Assembly (NCBI RefSeq): GCF_030652775.1
Contig: NZ_JAUSPS010000049.1
Location: forward strand, 1-64,000
Origin: Acetobacterium sp.
GTDB lineage: Bacteria; Bacillota; Clostridia; Eubacteriales; Eubacteriaceae
Direction of reading: 5' to 3'
Length of the DNA stretch: 64,000 bases
The translations under genes were made by a program, and so were the position numbers. Positions 18,206-27,014 of this stretch are shown here, piece by piece; position 1 is the first letter of the stretch, and each line of letters begins with the position of its first letter. The notes below the pieces were generated by a model, which saw nothing but the letters and a program-made list of their open reading frames with translations, had not been told where the DNA came from and searched no databases.

Positions 18206-18763
18206 ATGATTGCTATTCCAATTATTCTCGGTCTTATTGTGATCATCGGTCTATGGCTTGTTATTTCTCGAAATAGCTTCGTCAGCATCAAAAATCAGGT
18301 CGAAGAAGCTTTTTCCACCATGGATGTTTATCTTAAGAAGCGATACGATCTGATTCCCAACCTTGTGGAAACCGTCAAGGGTTATGCTACCCATGAATCT
18401 GAAACTTTTACCAAGGTAACCGCAGCGCGGACAGCGGCGATGAATTCAACCAGCATTGACGAAAAAATCGCCAATGAAAATGCTTTATCCGGCACCTTGA
18501 AAAGTCTCTTTGCTGTAGCTGAAGCCTATCCCCAACTCCAGGCAAATACAAATTTTCTGGATTTACAACAACAGTTAAAAATGCTGGAAGATGAAATTGC
18601 CAACTCCCGAAAATACTACAATGCGGTTGTCCGCACCATGAATACTAAGGTTGAATCCTTCCCCAGCAATCTGATTGCCAGTATGTTCGGATTCAAAAAA
18701 CAACCTTTCTTCGAAGTTGGTTCTGCTGAAGAACGAGAAAACGTTCAGGTTAAATTTAACTAG
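18206..18763 (+). CDS. lemA: LemA family protein
   Basis: A 185-residue membrane protein. One N-terminal helix (about 2-22) anchors it, and the rest is a long helical bundle exposed outside the membrane or in the cytosol depending on topology. Family marks are LKKRYDLIPNLVETVKGYATHE (45-66 region), LFAVAEAYPQLQAN and the SRKYYNAVVRTMN stretch. LemA proteins are widespread and of unsettled function. The pairing with a DUF2207 protein directly downstream is common in Firmicutes and suggests a shared envelope role. Confidence 0.93.
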   Translation: MIAIPIILGLIVIIGLWLVISRNSFVSIKNQVEEAFSTMDVYLKKRYDLIPNLVETVKGYATHESETFTKVTAARTAAMNSTSIDEKIANENALSGTLKSLFAVAEAYPQLQANTNFLDLQQQLKMLEDEIANSRKYYNAVVRTMNTKVESFPSNLIASMFGFKKQPFFEVGSAEERENVQVKFN

Positions 18764-18802
18764 TCCGCTCAGATTTATTCGTAAATTCATTTATTACAGC
18801 AA

Positions 18803-18833
18803 TCCTGACGGTGCTTTTACAGTGCCGTCAGGA
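18803..18833 (+). terminator. Hairpin between lemA and the DUF2207 gene
   Basis: CCTGACGG pairs with CCGTCAGG around a GC-poor loop; it is followed by ACAAACTTTTAGG, so the T run is short. It may lower read-through into the downstream gene or protect the lemA transcript end. Confidence 0.5.
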
Positions 18834-18856
18834 CAAACTTTTAGGAGGTAAACCAT

Positions 18857-20779
18857 GTGAAAAAGCAAAGCACCCCGATACTACTTGGCCTTCTTGGCCT
18901 TCTTCTTTTAGGAATTATTTTTCCCGGAAGCACCTTTGCAAAGGAATCTTTTGATATTACTCAGTTTGATGTTACCATGAACGTTCAGGAAGACCATGCC
19001 TATCAAATTGATGAACGTTTAACCGTTGCGTTTTCTCAACCACTTCATGGAATTTATCAATTTATTAATTATAAAGGTACCTTTTATCGGGAAATTGATG
19101 GTCAACCTGTTGAAACTCCGTATAATGCTCGATTAACCAACATAACCGTTCCAGGATGGAATTACGAAACTTCTACCGAAAACGATAGCTACATAATAAA
19201 AATAGGTTCTGGTGATAAATATGTTAGTGGAACTCAGATATATCCAATCTCTTATACTTGGAACCCTGGCGATGATAAAATTGACTCTATGGATGATGTT
19301 TATTATGATATAATAGGTCATCAAACAAATACCAACATTCTCGGTGGACATTTCGTAATTAATATGCCAAAAGAATTTGATGCAAAAAGCGTAACGTTTT
19401 TAACCGGTTCTTATGGCAGTGTCGATACAACTGCCATTGATTTTGCGGTAAGTGGTACCACCATTGAAGGAACGCTCAACCGTCCACTCTCTCCCGGTGA
19501 AGGTGTAACACTAAGAGTAGAATTACCTGAAGGATATTTTGTCGGCGCCTTCACCGGTGACGAATTCATACCGTTTATGTACATCATTTTTGGTCTGTCG
19601 CTGCTTGGCGGTGCCTTAATTTGGCTTTTCACTGGCCGAGATAAGAAACCGGTCGAAACGGTGGAGTTTTATCCGCCCCAGAACTTCACCCCATCGCAAA
19701 TCGGCTTTATTGTGGATGGTGCCCTGGATAAACCAGAGGTCATGTCGCTGCTGATGTATTGGGCCGATAAGGGCTATATGACCATTGAACAGGTGGATAA
19801 GAAAAAGTTCATCTTCCATAAAATCAAAAATTTGCCGAACACTGCCGAAGATTTTGAACATACCCTGTTTAATAACATTTTTGATCAAAAAGACAGCTTT
19901 TCGACAGTCAGTGTACCGGCCAGTTTTTACGATGCCATTGTGGCAACCAGGGAACAGATTAAAGGCTATTTCGATATTCCGGAGAATCAGATCTTTACCG
20001 CCGCTTCTAAGGTTGGTCTGGTCGTTATCAGTATTTTTATGGCTCTGCCGCTGCTGGCTTATGCCATCAATGGCGCCTATAAGCTTGGCATGTTGACTTC
20101 TTTTTTCGAAGGAATGATCTTTATCGGCATTGTTTCCTGTTTTGCGGCTGCCCCCACCGTTTTCGGGGCTAATATCATTACGTCAGCCCTGCGCAACCGC
20201 AACGGCGTGGCCAGAAAAAGAACCGTTGGCCGGATCATTCTGGGAGTCGTTATCCTGATTGTGGCGGCGTTAATTTTGATTGTTGTTAATATCTTACTGG
20301 AATACACGTCCCTGCTTCCAGCGCTGCTGGCTCTGCTGGCTACCTATGGCACCGCCTTTTTCCAGATAATTGCAACCCAGAGAACCGAAACAGGACGCCT
20401 GTGGCTGGGTCAGGTTCTCGGTTTTAAGAACTTTATTGAAAAAGCCGAAAAGGATCGGATTCTGGCTCTGGTCAACGAGAATCCTCAGTATTTTTTCAAT
20501 ATTTTGCCCTATGCCTATGTGTTGGGAGTGACAGATAAGTGGGCCAAGAATTTTGAGTCCATTGCCATCGAACAGCCCAGCTGGTATTATGGCACCACAT
20601 ACGGCAATAATTTCACTTCCCTATTGTTCGTTTCAAGTTTAACACGAAGTATGAACAGTATCGCATCAGATATCATTGTTCCACCTAACTCCGGATCTGG
20701 TGGATCCGGCGGTGGCGGATTTTCCGGCGGCGGATTCTCCGGTGGTGGTGGCGGTGGTGGTGGCGTCGGTGGCTGGTAA
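18857..20779 (+). CDS. DUF2207 domain-containing membrane protein with Gly-rich tail
   Basis: 640 residues. An N-terminal signal/membrane segment (about 7-28) is followed by an extracellular beta-rich DUF2207 domain (about 30-230), a membrane helix (about 236-256), a cytosolic part, and four further helices (about 392-412, 415-440, 455-480, 485-505). The last 35 residues are almost pure Gly/Ser ending in GGVGGW, a tail typical of the family. Start is GTG at 18857 with AGGAGG upstream; the overlapping ATG runs straight into a stop. Function is not known; pairing with LemA is conserved in many genomes. Confidence 0.88.
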   Translation: MKKQSTPILLGLLGLLLLGIIFPGSTFAKESFDITQFDVTMNVQEDHAYQIDERLTVAFSQPLHGIYQFINYKGTFYREIDGQPVETPYNARLTNITVPGWNYETSTENDSYIIKIGSGDKYVSGTQIYPISYTWNPGDDKIDSMDDVYYDIIGHQTNTNILGGHFVINMPKEFDAKSVTFLTGSYGSVDTTAIDFAVSGTTIEGTLNRPLSPGEGVTLRVELPEGYFVGAFTGDEFIPFMYIIFGLSLLGGALIWLFTGRDKKPVETVEFYPPQNFTPSQIGFIVDGALDKPEVMSLLMYWADKGYMTIEQVDKKKFIFHKIKNLPNTAEDFEHTLFNNIFDQKDSFSTVSVPASFYDAIVATREQIKGYFDIPENQIFTAASKVGLVVISIFMALPLLAYAINGAYKLGMLTSFFEGMIFIGIVSCFAAAPTVFGANIITSALRNRNGVARKRTVGRIILGVVILIVAALILIVVNILLEYTSLLPALLALLATYGTAFFQIIATQRTETGRLWLGQVLGFKNFIEKAEKDRILALVNENPQYFFNILPYAYVLGVTDKWAKNFESIAIEQPSWYYGTTYGNNFTSLLFVSSLTRSMNSIASDIIVPPNSGSGGSGGGGFSGGGFSGGGGGGGGVGGW

Positions 20780-20865
20780 TTGCCATTCCCCCGACATCGT
20801 AACCGACTGAATTTACAATCCGCTAAGTTGACCCTTTTACTCAACATCAGCATCTCATCAAATAT

Positions 20866-20899
20866 AAAACGCCGGATCATTTTTATGATCCGGCGTTTT
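20866..20899. terminator. Bidirectional terminator
   Basis: A 15-bp stem, AAAACGCCGGATCAT with its complement, around a TTTT loop, between two convergent genes. Confidence 0.9.
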
Positions 20900-20913
20900 A
20901 TCCAGTTTCCGCA

Positions 20914-21846
20914 CTAAACACTTTTGTTTTCGGCCATTTGTTTAATAATTTCGCTTGCCAGGGTTTCGGTGATAACCAGATGTTTGAAATATCCGGTTTT
21001 TAAGCCACTGATCACTGAATCAACGTTGGCCTCCTGAGGTACAAAGCCGATAACATCTCTGACCCGGGCTAACAGATTTAGGGGAATTTGAATCGCATAG
21101 TCATCATCACCCTGAATCAACTCCCCTTGAGGATTAAAAAAATACGAGAGCAAACATCCAACTGCTTTTTCTTCGATCAGTGTTCTTCCAAACCGCTGGG
21201 CTGAACCATGGTCCGGCACTGAGGGAAAGCTTCCCAAGGTTATCAATGCCGTTGTAGTTCTTTTCCAATAATCTTCAATTCGCTTAAAATCATCCGACGC
21301 CATCACGCGAACCTGCTCCTCCGCTGTGGTGGGAATAGCCGGGCAATTCAGGAATTCACCTTTACAACCACTTTTCTGTGAAAGCTCTTTAACCAGATCA
21401 TCCGGGTGGTAACCCCGTTGGGGTGCCGTAGTTGCACCGATCAGCGGGCAGATTATTCCGCCGTTAATGCCCTCATCGTTTTGTTGGGGCAACGCATCAA
21501 TAATTTTATCCATATTATAACCCCAGCCCAACCCCAATATCTTTGTTTTGGGTAGAAAATCCAGCAGCACATCAGCGCCGATTTGATAAAGATCATCCGG
21601 TAATGTAACCACACGACAGCTTTTCAGGTTAAAATGGTGGCATAATTCATGTCTTATTCCCCTGATGGTGCGATGATATGAAAGAACATCGATCTTAACA
21701 ATTCCTGCTTTTCTGGCCTTATTTAAAAGGTAACTGACTGCCGGACGGGATATATCTAAATCACTGGCGATTTCAGACTGGGTTTTATTTTCCTCATAAT
21801 ATAATTGCGAAACATGTATCAAACGACACAATTCTTTTTCTTTCAA
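20914..21846 (-). CDS. SorC-family sugar-binding transcriptional regulator (copy 1)
   Basis: A 310-residue repressor or activator of the SorC/DeoR-like family, which includes LsrR. The N-terminal helix-turn-helix is in YYEENKTQSEIASDLDISRPAVSYLLNKAR (about 16-45). The C-terminal sugar-binding domain (about 55-305) has the GLGWGYNMDKIID loop, and TLGSFPSVPDHGSA in the effector pocket. It is a clear paralogue of the protein at 30071-30988. I take the TTG at 21846 because it matches the MKEKEL start of that paralogue and sits after GAGGTG; a GTG at 21855 overlaps the ribosome binding site. It lies downstream of the two-component genes but has its own promoter. Confidence 0.9.
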   Translation of the reverse strand: MKEKELCRLIHVSQLYYEENKTQSEIASDLDISRPAVSYLLNKARKAGIVKIDVLSYHRTIRGIRHELCHHFNLKSCRVVTLPDDLYQIGADVLLDFLPKTKILGLGWGYNMDKIIDALPQQNDEGINGGIICPLIGATTAPQRGYHPDDLVKELSQKSGCKGEFLNCPAIPTTAEEQVRVMASDDFKRIEDYWKRTTTALITLGSFPSVPDHGSAQRFGRTLIEEKAVGCLLSYFFNPQGELIQGDDDYAIQIPLNLLARVRDVIGFVPQEANVDSVISGLKTGYFKHLVITETLASEIIKQMAENKSV

Positions 21847-21883
21847 CAAAATCACCTCATCCTAACGCTTTAAATGCCTGTAT

Positions 21884-21912
21884 AATATATCGCATCTGCG
21901 GGCTTTTGTCAA
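21884..21912 (-). promoter_or_regulatory. Sigma-A promoter for SorC regulator copy 1
   Basis: Minus strand TTGACA, 17 nt, TATATT, 38 nt before the start codon. It lies in the 118-nt gap after the histidine kinase gene. Confidence 0.7.
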
Positions 21913-21964
21913 TTTTGAATACCTCAATTTCAGACCTTCTTGCTGGCTAGGTTTTCATAGTTTT

Positions 21965-22825
21965 TTAGTCCAAGGGAATCAGGATCGTGCATTTAAATCG
22001 GTCATCAAGAATCTGAGTGACCATGTTACCTTCGTAGTTTTTTAAAACCTGTTTTACATTAGAAATGCCGTAACCACTTTGTTCCTCATCAATTCGTTTG
22101 CTGCTAACCATGTTGTTCCCCGATTTTTGGATGGTCTTTTCATCAATGGTGTTCTCAATGTCAATGAGCAGACTCTCCCGCTTGTAGTACATATTAAACT
22201 TGATTATTTTATCCTGATCCTGTCGTGAATCCCGCAAACAGCCCTCAATGGCATTGTCCAGGACATTCCCTAGAATGATGGATAGATCAATGCTGTTCAT
22301 TTTCAGGTTTTCCGGGATGGCAATGTAATGGACAAAATTAATCTTATTGTCAGCGGCAACCTTGATTTTATAATTCAACAGGGCATCCACCACATTATTT
22401 CCCGATCGATTATGATCCACCGCATTCTGAAGCAATTCATGGAATTGAAGTAAATAATCCTCAATTTCATCGCAGGCCTGATTTTTGATTAAATACTGCA
22501 TGGTGATGACATGGTTGTTCATATCATGCCATAATCCTCTCACCTGATAATTTTTTTCGAGCATTTCTTTATAGTGTTTCTGTTGGAGCTCCAGCTGAAT
22601 ATTAACATTCTTGTATTCATTTATATTTTTGGATTCATGATCCAATACTTTTAAGATAACAAAAATAACTACATTAATGTATACCAGGGCACCCAAAGAA
22701 GCGATTCCAACTAAATGCCTACCTGCGACATGAACATCAATAAAATAAAGGTTCAAACCAACAATTAAACTGATAACTGGAATACTTAAAAGGACAATGT
22801 TCCGAATGACTAACGAAGTTTTCAT
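21965..22825 (-). CDS. Sensor histidine kinase, GHKL/AgrC type
   Basis: A 286-residue membrane sensor. Two membrane helices (about 8-28 and 39-61) leave only a short loop outside, so the signal is probably sensed in or near the membrane. The phosphoacceptor region is GLWHDMNNH with H100, in the style of DcuS/CitA/AgrC kinases, and the ATPase domain has the N box NVLDNAIEG (about 187-195) and GYGISNV (about 251-257). It overlaps the response regulator gene by 4 nt (ATGA type). The pair is divergent from dhaK copy 1. Confidence 0.92.
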   Translation of the reverse strand: MKTSLVIRNIVLLSIPVISLIVGLNLYFIDVHVAGRHLVGIASLGALVYINVVIFVILKVLDHESKNINEYKNVNIQLELQQKHYKEMLEKNYQVRGLWHDMNNHVITMQYLIKNQACDEIEDYLLQFHELLQNAVDHNRSGNNVVDALLNYKIKVAADNKINFVHYIAIPENLKMNSIDLSIILGNVLDNAIEGCLRDSRQDQDKIIKFNMYYKRESLLIDIENTIDEKTIQKSGNNMVSSKRIDEEQSGYGISNVKQVLKNYEGNMVTQILDDRFKCTILIPLD

Positions 22826-23535
22826 TCCATCGATCCTACCAAATACCGGGTGAAGGCATCATATACTTTCTGATTCCGTTTGGGACTGATTGGTATCATC
22901 ACGCCATTTTTCAATACCACTGTTTTTGTTTTGATACTTTTGACATTCTTAAGATTAACAATGTAAGATCGATGACATAAAACAAAGCGCAATGAATTCA
23001 ATTCCTTTTCCAAAGCTGAAATCGTGTAGTAATATTCATACTCTGCTTCAAAGGTGGCCACTTTTATCTTTCTACCGAGACTCTCAAAATATAATATCTC
23101 ATCACTTTTCAAAAATATTTTTTCATTATTTATTTCGAATTCATAAAAACTGGTCTTTGCTTGGCTAATGTCATTTTCCAGCTTTTTTAAAACATGAAAT
23201 AGTTTTTCTTCCGGAAATGGTTTTAGTAAAAAGTCACTAGCATTAACCGAATAACCTAATACGGCATACTCAATTAAAGATGTGGTAATAATAATATGAA
23301 CCTCATTATCCGTTTTTCTGATCTCATTTGCGATCTCAATACCATCTTCATTATCTAAACACATATCAAGAAAAATAATATCATAATTAATCCCTTTGTT
23401 ACTTGCTTCAATGAGTTCATAGCCAAACTGAAATGTGGTTAAATGATAATCCGTTTCAAATGGATATCGCCCAATCAAATCGACAAGTATATTTTTATGT
23501 TGTTCCTCATCTTCGCAAACCGCAATTTTTAACAT
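22822..23535 (-). CDS. LytTR-type response regulator
   Basis: A 237-residue two-component regulator. The receiver domain (about 1-120) has the acidic pair ED near 8-10, phosphoacceptor D57 in IIFLDM, and K106 in LLKPFP. The C-terminal LytTR DNA-binding domain (about 130-235) shows EILYFES, FVLCHRSYIVNLKNVKSI and ISPKRNQKV. LytTR proteins bind pairs of direct repeats about two helical turns apart; such a pair (23647-23677) lies just upstream of the divergent dhaK gene. Partner kinase is the next gene. Confidence 0.93.
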   Translation of the reverse strand: MLKIAVCEDEEQHKNILVDLIGRYPFETDYHLTTFQFGYELIEASNKGINYDIIFLDMCLDNEDGIEIANEIRKTDNEVHIIITTSLIEYAVLGYSVNASDFLLKPFPEEKLFHVLKKLENDISQAKTSFYEFEINNEKIFLKSDEILYFESLGRKIKVATFEAEYEYYYTISALEKELNSLRFVLCHRSYIVNLKNVKSIKTKTVVLKNGVMIPISPKRNQKVYDAFTRYLVGSME

Positions 23536-23646
23536 TTTTCACCTTTTATTTCAGCCAAAATCATACTTTTCAATTGAATTATTATAACGTATAAAAGCCT
23601 GTGATACAATCTTTTACGCTTATTTAACCAGTCAGTTTTATTTTTG

Positions 23647-23677
23647 ATGACATCATATTCTGTTTTCATGACATCAT
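23647..23677 (+). promoter_or_regulatory. Paired direct repeats, candidate LytTR regulator site
   Basis: ATGACATCAT occurs twice (23647-23656 and 23668-23677), start to start 21 bp, the spacing used by LytTR proteins. The second copy ends 2 nt before the -35 of the dhaK promoter, as expected for an activator site. Binding by the neighbouring regulator is inference. Confidence 0.55.
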
Positions 23678-23679
23678 TA

Positions 23680-23708
23680 TTGTTTTAATCCATAAAATTT
23701 GCTAGTAT
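23680..23708 (+). promoter_or_regulatory. Promoter for dhaK copy 1
   Basis: TTGTTT, 17 nt, TAGTAT. The -35 and -10 are both weak, which fits a promoter needing an activator. Confidence 0.5.
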
Positions 23709-23736
23709 TAAATGATCCATCCAACCAATTTTAGTT

Positions 23737-23755
23737 CAGTTTACAGTGTAAACTG
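23737..23755. promoter_or_regulatory. Perfect 19-bp palindrome, candidate operator
   Basis: CAGTTTACAGTGTAAACTG is an exact inverted repeat of eight bases around a 3-nt centre. It lies about 22-40 nt downstream of the presumed dhaK transcript start, where a repressor would block elongation. The SorC protein or another local regulator could bind here; this is untested. Confidence 0.5.
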
Positions 23756-23820
23756 TCTGTTTATGCTGGGATTGTGATGGCAATGATTCAAAACAAACTC
23801 TGATACTAAAAGGAACCGAC

Positions 23821-24819
23821 ATGACTCTGAAAAAGTTTATTAATAAACCAGAAAACATCACCTCTGAATTACTTGAAGGTCTGGCTCTTGCCAATCCATT
23901 AATTCTGGAGGTAAGGCCTAACAATCTCGTTGTCAACAAAGGGCTCAAAACTGCCAGCCGCGTCACCATCGTTACCCTGGGGGGATCCGGTCATGAACCA
24001 GCACTGGAAGGCTTTGTTGGTGAAGGCATGATCGATATTGCCGTAGTTGGTGATGTTTTTGCTGCGCCTGGTTATAAAGCGGTTCTTGAAGCGCTACGGC
24101 TTGCTGACAAAGGCAAGGGAATTCTGTTAGTTGTTTTGAACCATGCTGGCGATATGCTGGCTGGAACCCGAACCATGGAAGAAGCCCGCAAAGCTGGCAT
24201 TAATGTATCCATGGTTGTTACCCAGGAAGATGTGGCCTTCGCTCCTCGTTCAGAGGCACACCGACGTCGGGGCCTGATGGGATGCGTGCCTCTGTATAAA
24301 ATCGTTGGTGCTGCTGCCGCCCAAGGAAAATCGCTCTACGAAGTAACCGCCATTGCTCAGGATTTTGCAGATAACATGGCAACCATTGCGGTGGCCTGTA
24401 AAACTGCCACCCATCCCCAGAATGGTTCGGCTTTTGCCGTACTCGGGAATGACGAAATGGAGATTGGAGTGGGTCAGCATGGCGAAGGCGGTGGTAGCCG
24501 TCAAGAAATGAAAAATGCCGATGAAACTGCCATCCTTATGTCAGATTTGCTTATTGCTGATTTAAATCTCTGTACTGGCGAGGAAATCATGGTCATTGTC
24601 AATGGCACCGGTTCCACAACCATCATGGAGATGCTGATTATTTTCAGATGCGTTCACAAATATTTAAGTGCCAAAGGGATCAAAATTGTGGCAAATTGGG
24701 TTGAAGAAGTTCTGACCGTACAGGAACAAGCCGGATTTCAATTATTTTTTGCCCGCATGAATGCTCAGAACCTCTGGTTTTGGAACGCAACGGCACGAAC
24801 ACCTTACTTAGTGCGATGA
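23821..24819 (+). CDS. dhaK: Dihydroxyacetone kinase DhaK subunit family protein (copy 1)
   Basis: A 332-residue substrate-binding subunit of a DhaK/DhaL kinase. GGSGHEPALEG gives H58, VLNHAGDM gives D111, and GQHGEGG gives H220, matching E. coli H56, D109 and the H218 that covalently holds the ketone substrate. The sequence around H220 differs from the usual GxHGEPG, as it also does in copy 2, so both may belong to a subfamily acting on another ketose. No DhaL or DhaM lies beside this copy; DhaL at 31193 could serve both. AAGGAACC precedes the ATG. It is a single-gene unit ending at a terminator. Confidence 0.9.
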   Translation: MTLKKFINKPENITSELLEGLALANPLILEVRPNNLVVNKGLKTASRVTIVTLGGSGHEPALEGFVGEGMIDIAVVGDVFAAPGYKAVLEALRLADKGKGILLVVLNHAGDMLAGTRTMEEARKAGINVSMVVTQEDVAFAPRSEAHRRRGLMGCVPLYKIVGAAAAQGKSLYEVTAIAQDFADNMATIAVACKTATHPQNGSAFAVLGNDEMEIGVGQHGEGGGSRQEMKNADETAILMSDLLIADLNLCTGEEIMVIVNGTGSTTIMEMLIIFRCVHKYLSAKGIKIVANWVEEVLTVQEQAGFQLFFARMNAQNLWFWNATARTPYLVR

Positions 24820-24884
24820 TTGAACAAATTTTTAATAAATCTCATTTCTTGCCTGCACCTCTGATTCGAAATACCGTAATAAAA

Positions 24885-24923
24885 AAAACAGCAGCCAATC
24901 TAAAGGTGATTGGTTGCTGTTTT
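24885..24923. terminator. Bidirectional terminator
   Basis: AAAACAGCAGCCAATC pairs with GATTGGTTGCTGTTTT; eight T follow on the minus strand. It separates convergent dhaK and corrinoid-protein genes. A second hairpin (TTATTTCAC/GTGAAATAA, 24941-24976) lies on the corrinoid side. Confidence 0.88.
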
Positions 24924-25022
24924 CTTTTCTATGAAACTAATTATTTCACTATTGGTCTTTATCCCTGGTGAAATAAAAACAAAACTACTGGTCTGAAATG
25001 ACCCGATTAATTAAGTCTTTTA

Positions 25023-25652
25023 TTATTGACACAATTCTATCGCCAGTGTCGCAGCTCCCCCGGCATCTTTAGCATAAGCATCACATCCAGTACGATCACT
25101 GAATTCCTGAGTAATAGGTGCCCCACCGATCATGATTTTTACCTGATCCCGGATCCCAGCGTCCTCAAACGCTTTAATAATTTTAGGAACTTCTGGCATT
25201 GTCGTGGTCAGTAGTGCTGAACAGGCGACAATGTCAGCTTTATTTGCAATGGCGGCTTCCACAAATATTTCAGCAGGCACATCAACGCCGATATCAATCA
25301 CCTTCAGGCCCCGGCCTTCCAGGAGCATCCCAACCAGATTTTTTCCGATATCATGCATATCTCCCTGGACGCTGCCAAGAACAACGGTACCAAGGGATTT
25401 AGCATCCTGATCCGTCAACAGCGGCTTTAATACTTTCGAACCCTCCATCATCGCATGACAAGAACAGAGAACTTCCGGAATATAGAGTTCGTCCCGACTA
25501 AATTCATCACCTACAATAGCCATCCCTGCCATCATGGCATCGAGGACTTCCTGGGGAGTTATTCCGGCATCGATAGCCTCCTGGACCAGTCCAGGCATGG
25601 CAAATTCATCACCATCATACAATGTTTCTGATATTTTCTTTAACATTTCCAT
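25023..25652 (-). CDS. Corrinoid (B12-binding) protein of a methyltransferase system, MtaC/MtbC type
   Basis: A 209-residue methyl carrier. The helical B12-binding cap is at about 1-90, and the Rossmann-like corrinoid domain (about 90-209) has GDMHDIGKNL, the DxHxxG motif whose His is the lower cobalt ligand, plus the SALLTTTMP and MIGGAPI segments. Such proteins accept a methyl group on Co(I) from a substrate-specific methyltransferase and pass it on, in acetogens to tetrahydrofolate. ATG at 25652 follows GGGAGG. It lies 13 nt after the UroD-type methyltransferase gene, so they are one operon. No MtaB/MttB-type gene is nearby. Confidence 0.93.
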   Translation of the reverse strand: MEMLKKISETLYDGDEFAMPGLVQEAIDAGITPQEVLDAMMAGMAIVGDEFSRDELYIPEVLCSCHAMMEGSKVLKPLLTDQDAKSLGTVVLGSVQGDMHDIGKNLVGMLLEGRGLKVIDIGVDVPAEIFVEAAIANKADIVACSALLTTTMPEVPKIIKAFEDAGIRDQVKIMIGGAPITQEFSDRTGCDAYAKDAGGAATLAIELCQ

Positions 25653-25665
25653 TTTAATTCCTCCC

Positions 25666-26817
25666 TTACTCCAGGTTAATGGGATAGTTTCCATATTCGC
25701 AAACACATTTTACCATGTGCACCAGTTTTTCCGCACTCACATCGCCCTGAACGTTATGAGCCGGCGCCAATAAAAATCCCCCGCCGGGAGCCAAGGCTTT
25801 AATCGCATCTTGCACCTCTCGGGTGACATCGTCGATTGTTCCAAAGGGCAAAATATTTTGAATGTCGATGTTGCCATGAAAAACGATATCCTTTCCAAAA
25901 GCTTCTTTTAATTCGTAGCGATTCATATCCTTTGCCGCAGGTTGCACCGGATCAAGGATATCCACTCCGCATTCAATTATATCCGAAATAAAAGGTCTGA
26001 CCGATCCGCAGGTATGCAACATAATTTTTGCTTCTGGATTGTATAGGTGTAGTGTTTTTTTTGCATGCTCCCAAAGTTCCTTAAGATGAGGTTTAACCAC
26101 CTTTCTAAAGGTTTTTGGAGAAAGCAACGGACGATCCTGCATTCCCAAGTCCTCGCCGCTGAGTCTTAAAATATCAACGTATTCTCCGACCTCGGCCATA
26201 ATCACCTCGTTAGTCCGCTTTTGAATCTGACAGATTTTATCCATCAGGGCATGAGCGAATTCCTGATTGTTGATGATATCACGGTACCACTGTTCATGAC
26301 CCCGCATATAGGTTGCCAATTCAAATACGGCCCCCGCAAATTTGGCTAAAATTGCTAAATCGGTAGTTTCCCTAACTTCTTTCATTTCTTCCATTAATCC
26401 AGCATAGCGTTTGGGATCTTCGGGATCAGGCCAAACATAGGTTTCGAGATCCTCAATCGTGGCATGAGCCAGCGGCGGATTAACCAGTTCAAAGTAGAAA
26501 TGGCCGCCATCAATGGCTGTTTTTTTCCAATAGCATCCCCATTCATCGGTGAAGCTGCCGTCATCAAAACTTTTACTATGAATGGAGTTCCCAGAACGTG
26601 GGGATATATAATACATGTCGATTCCCAATTTTTTTATCATTTCAATGGGCATCTGTACCTCGGTCCAGCGTCCCATCCGGGGCGTCTCGGGAAGGTGCAT
26701 CATATCCAAAACTTTTTTCATATCCCGGTATACATCGATGGTCAGTACCATGTCCACCGGTACTCGATCCGGTTCTTTGTGATTGACTGCTGTCATGACT
26801 CTTTCTCGTGAATTCAT
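25666..26817 (-). CDS. UroD-family corrinoid methyltransferase (MtaA/CmuA/MtvB-like)
   Basis: A 383-residue protein with the uroporphyrinogen-decarboxylase fold. RVMTAVNHKEPDRVPVD at the N terminus and IMLHTCGSVRPFI (about 264-276) mark the methyltransferase branch, where the HxC pair and a distal Cys bind zinc; the haem-enzyme arginines of true HemE are not evident. Such proteins either demethylate an O- or N-methyl substrate onto the corrinoid partner or move the methyl group from it. GGGAGG precedes the ATG. The corrinoid gene follows; glpK-type kinase lies upstream with a 197-nt gap. Substrate not identifiable. Confidence 0.85.
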   Translation of the reverse strand: MNSRERVMTAVNHKEPDRVPVDMVLTIDVYRDMKKVLDMMHLPETPRMGRWTEVQMPIEMIKKLGIDMYYISPRSGNSIHSKSFDDGSFTDEWGCYWKKTAIDGGHFYFELVNPPLAHATIEDLETYVWPDPEDPKRYAGLMEEMKEVRETTDLAILAKFAGAVFELATYMRGHEQWYRDIINNQEFAHALMDKICQIQKRTNEVIMAEVGEYVDILRLSGEDLGMQDRPLLSPKTFRKVVKPHLKELWEHAKKTLHLYNPEAKIMLHTCGSVRPFISDIIECGVDILDPVQPAAKDMNRYELKEAFGKDIVFHGNIDIQNILPFGTIDDVTREVQDAIKALAPGGGFLLAPAHNVQGDVSAEKLVHMVKCVCEYGNYPINLE

Positions 26818-26897
26818 TTTATACCTCCCTATTCAAAATCATCGCAATGATTAAATTCATTTACGATGCTATCCATATCTTTGTTGTTAGTTTTCAT

Positions 26898-26933
26898 AAC
26901 CAGAAGAAATCACAATCCAAATCTCTTCTGGTT
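26898..26933 (-). promoter_or_regulatory. Hairpin in the glpK-methyltransferase gap
   Basis: AACCAGAAGA pairs with TCTTCTGGTT across 14 nt, with no T run on either strand. It directly precedes a 22-codon reading frame (26897 to 26829, minus) that stops just before the ribosome binding site of the methyltransferase gene. It may be a processing or control element. Confidence 0.35.
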
Positions 26934-27014
26934 CATGGCAACAGACAACAAGCTCGGGCACTTTCACAATTGCATATACTTTAGCGATTTATCATTATAC
27001 TGTTATGAATTAGC

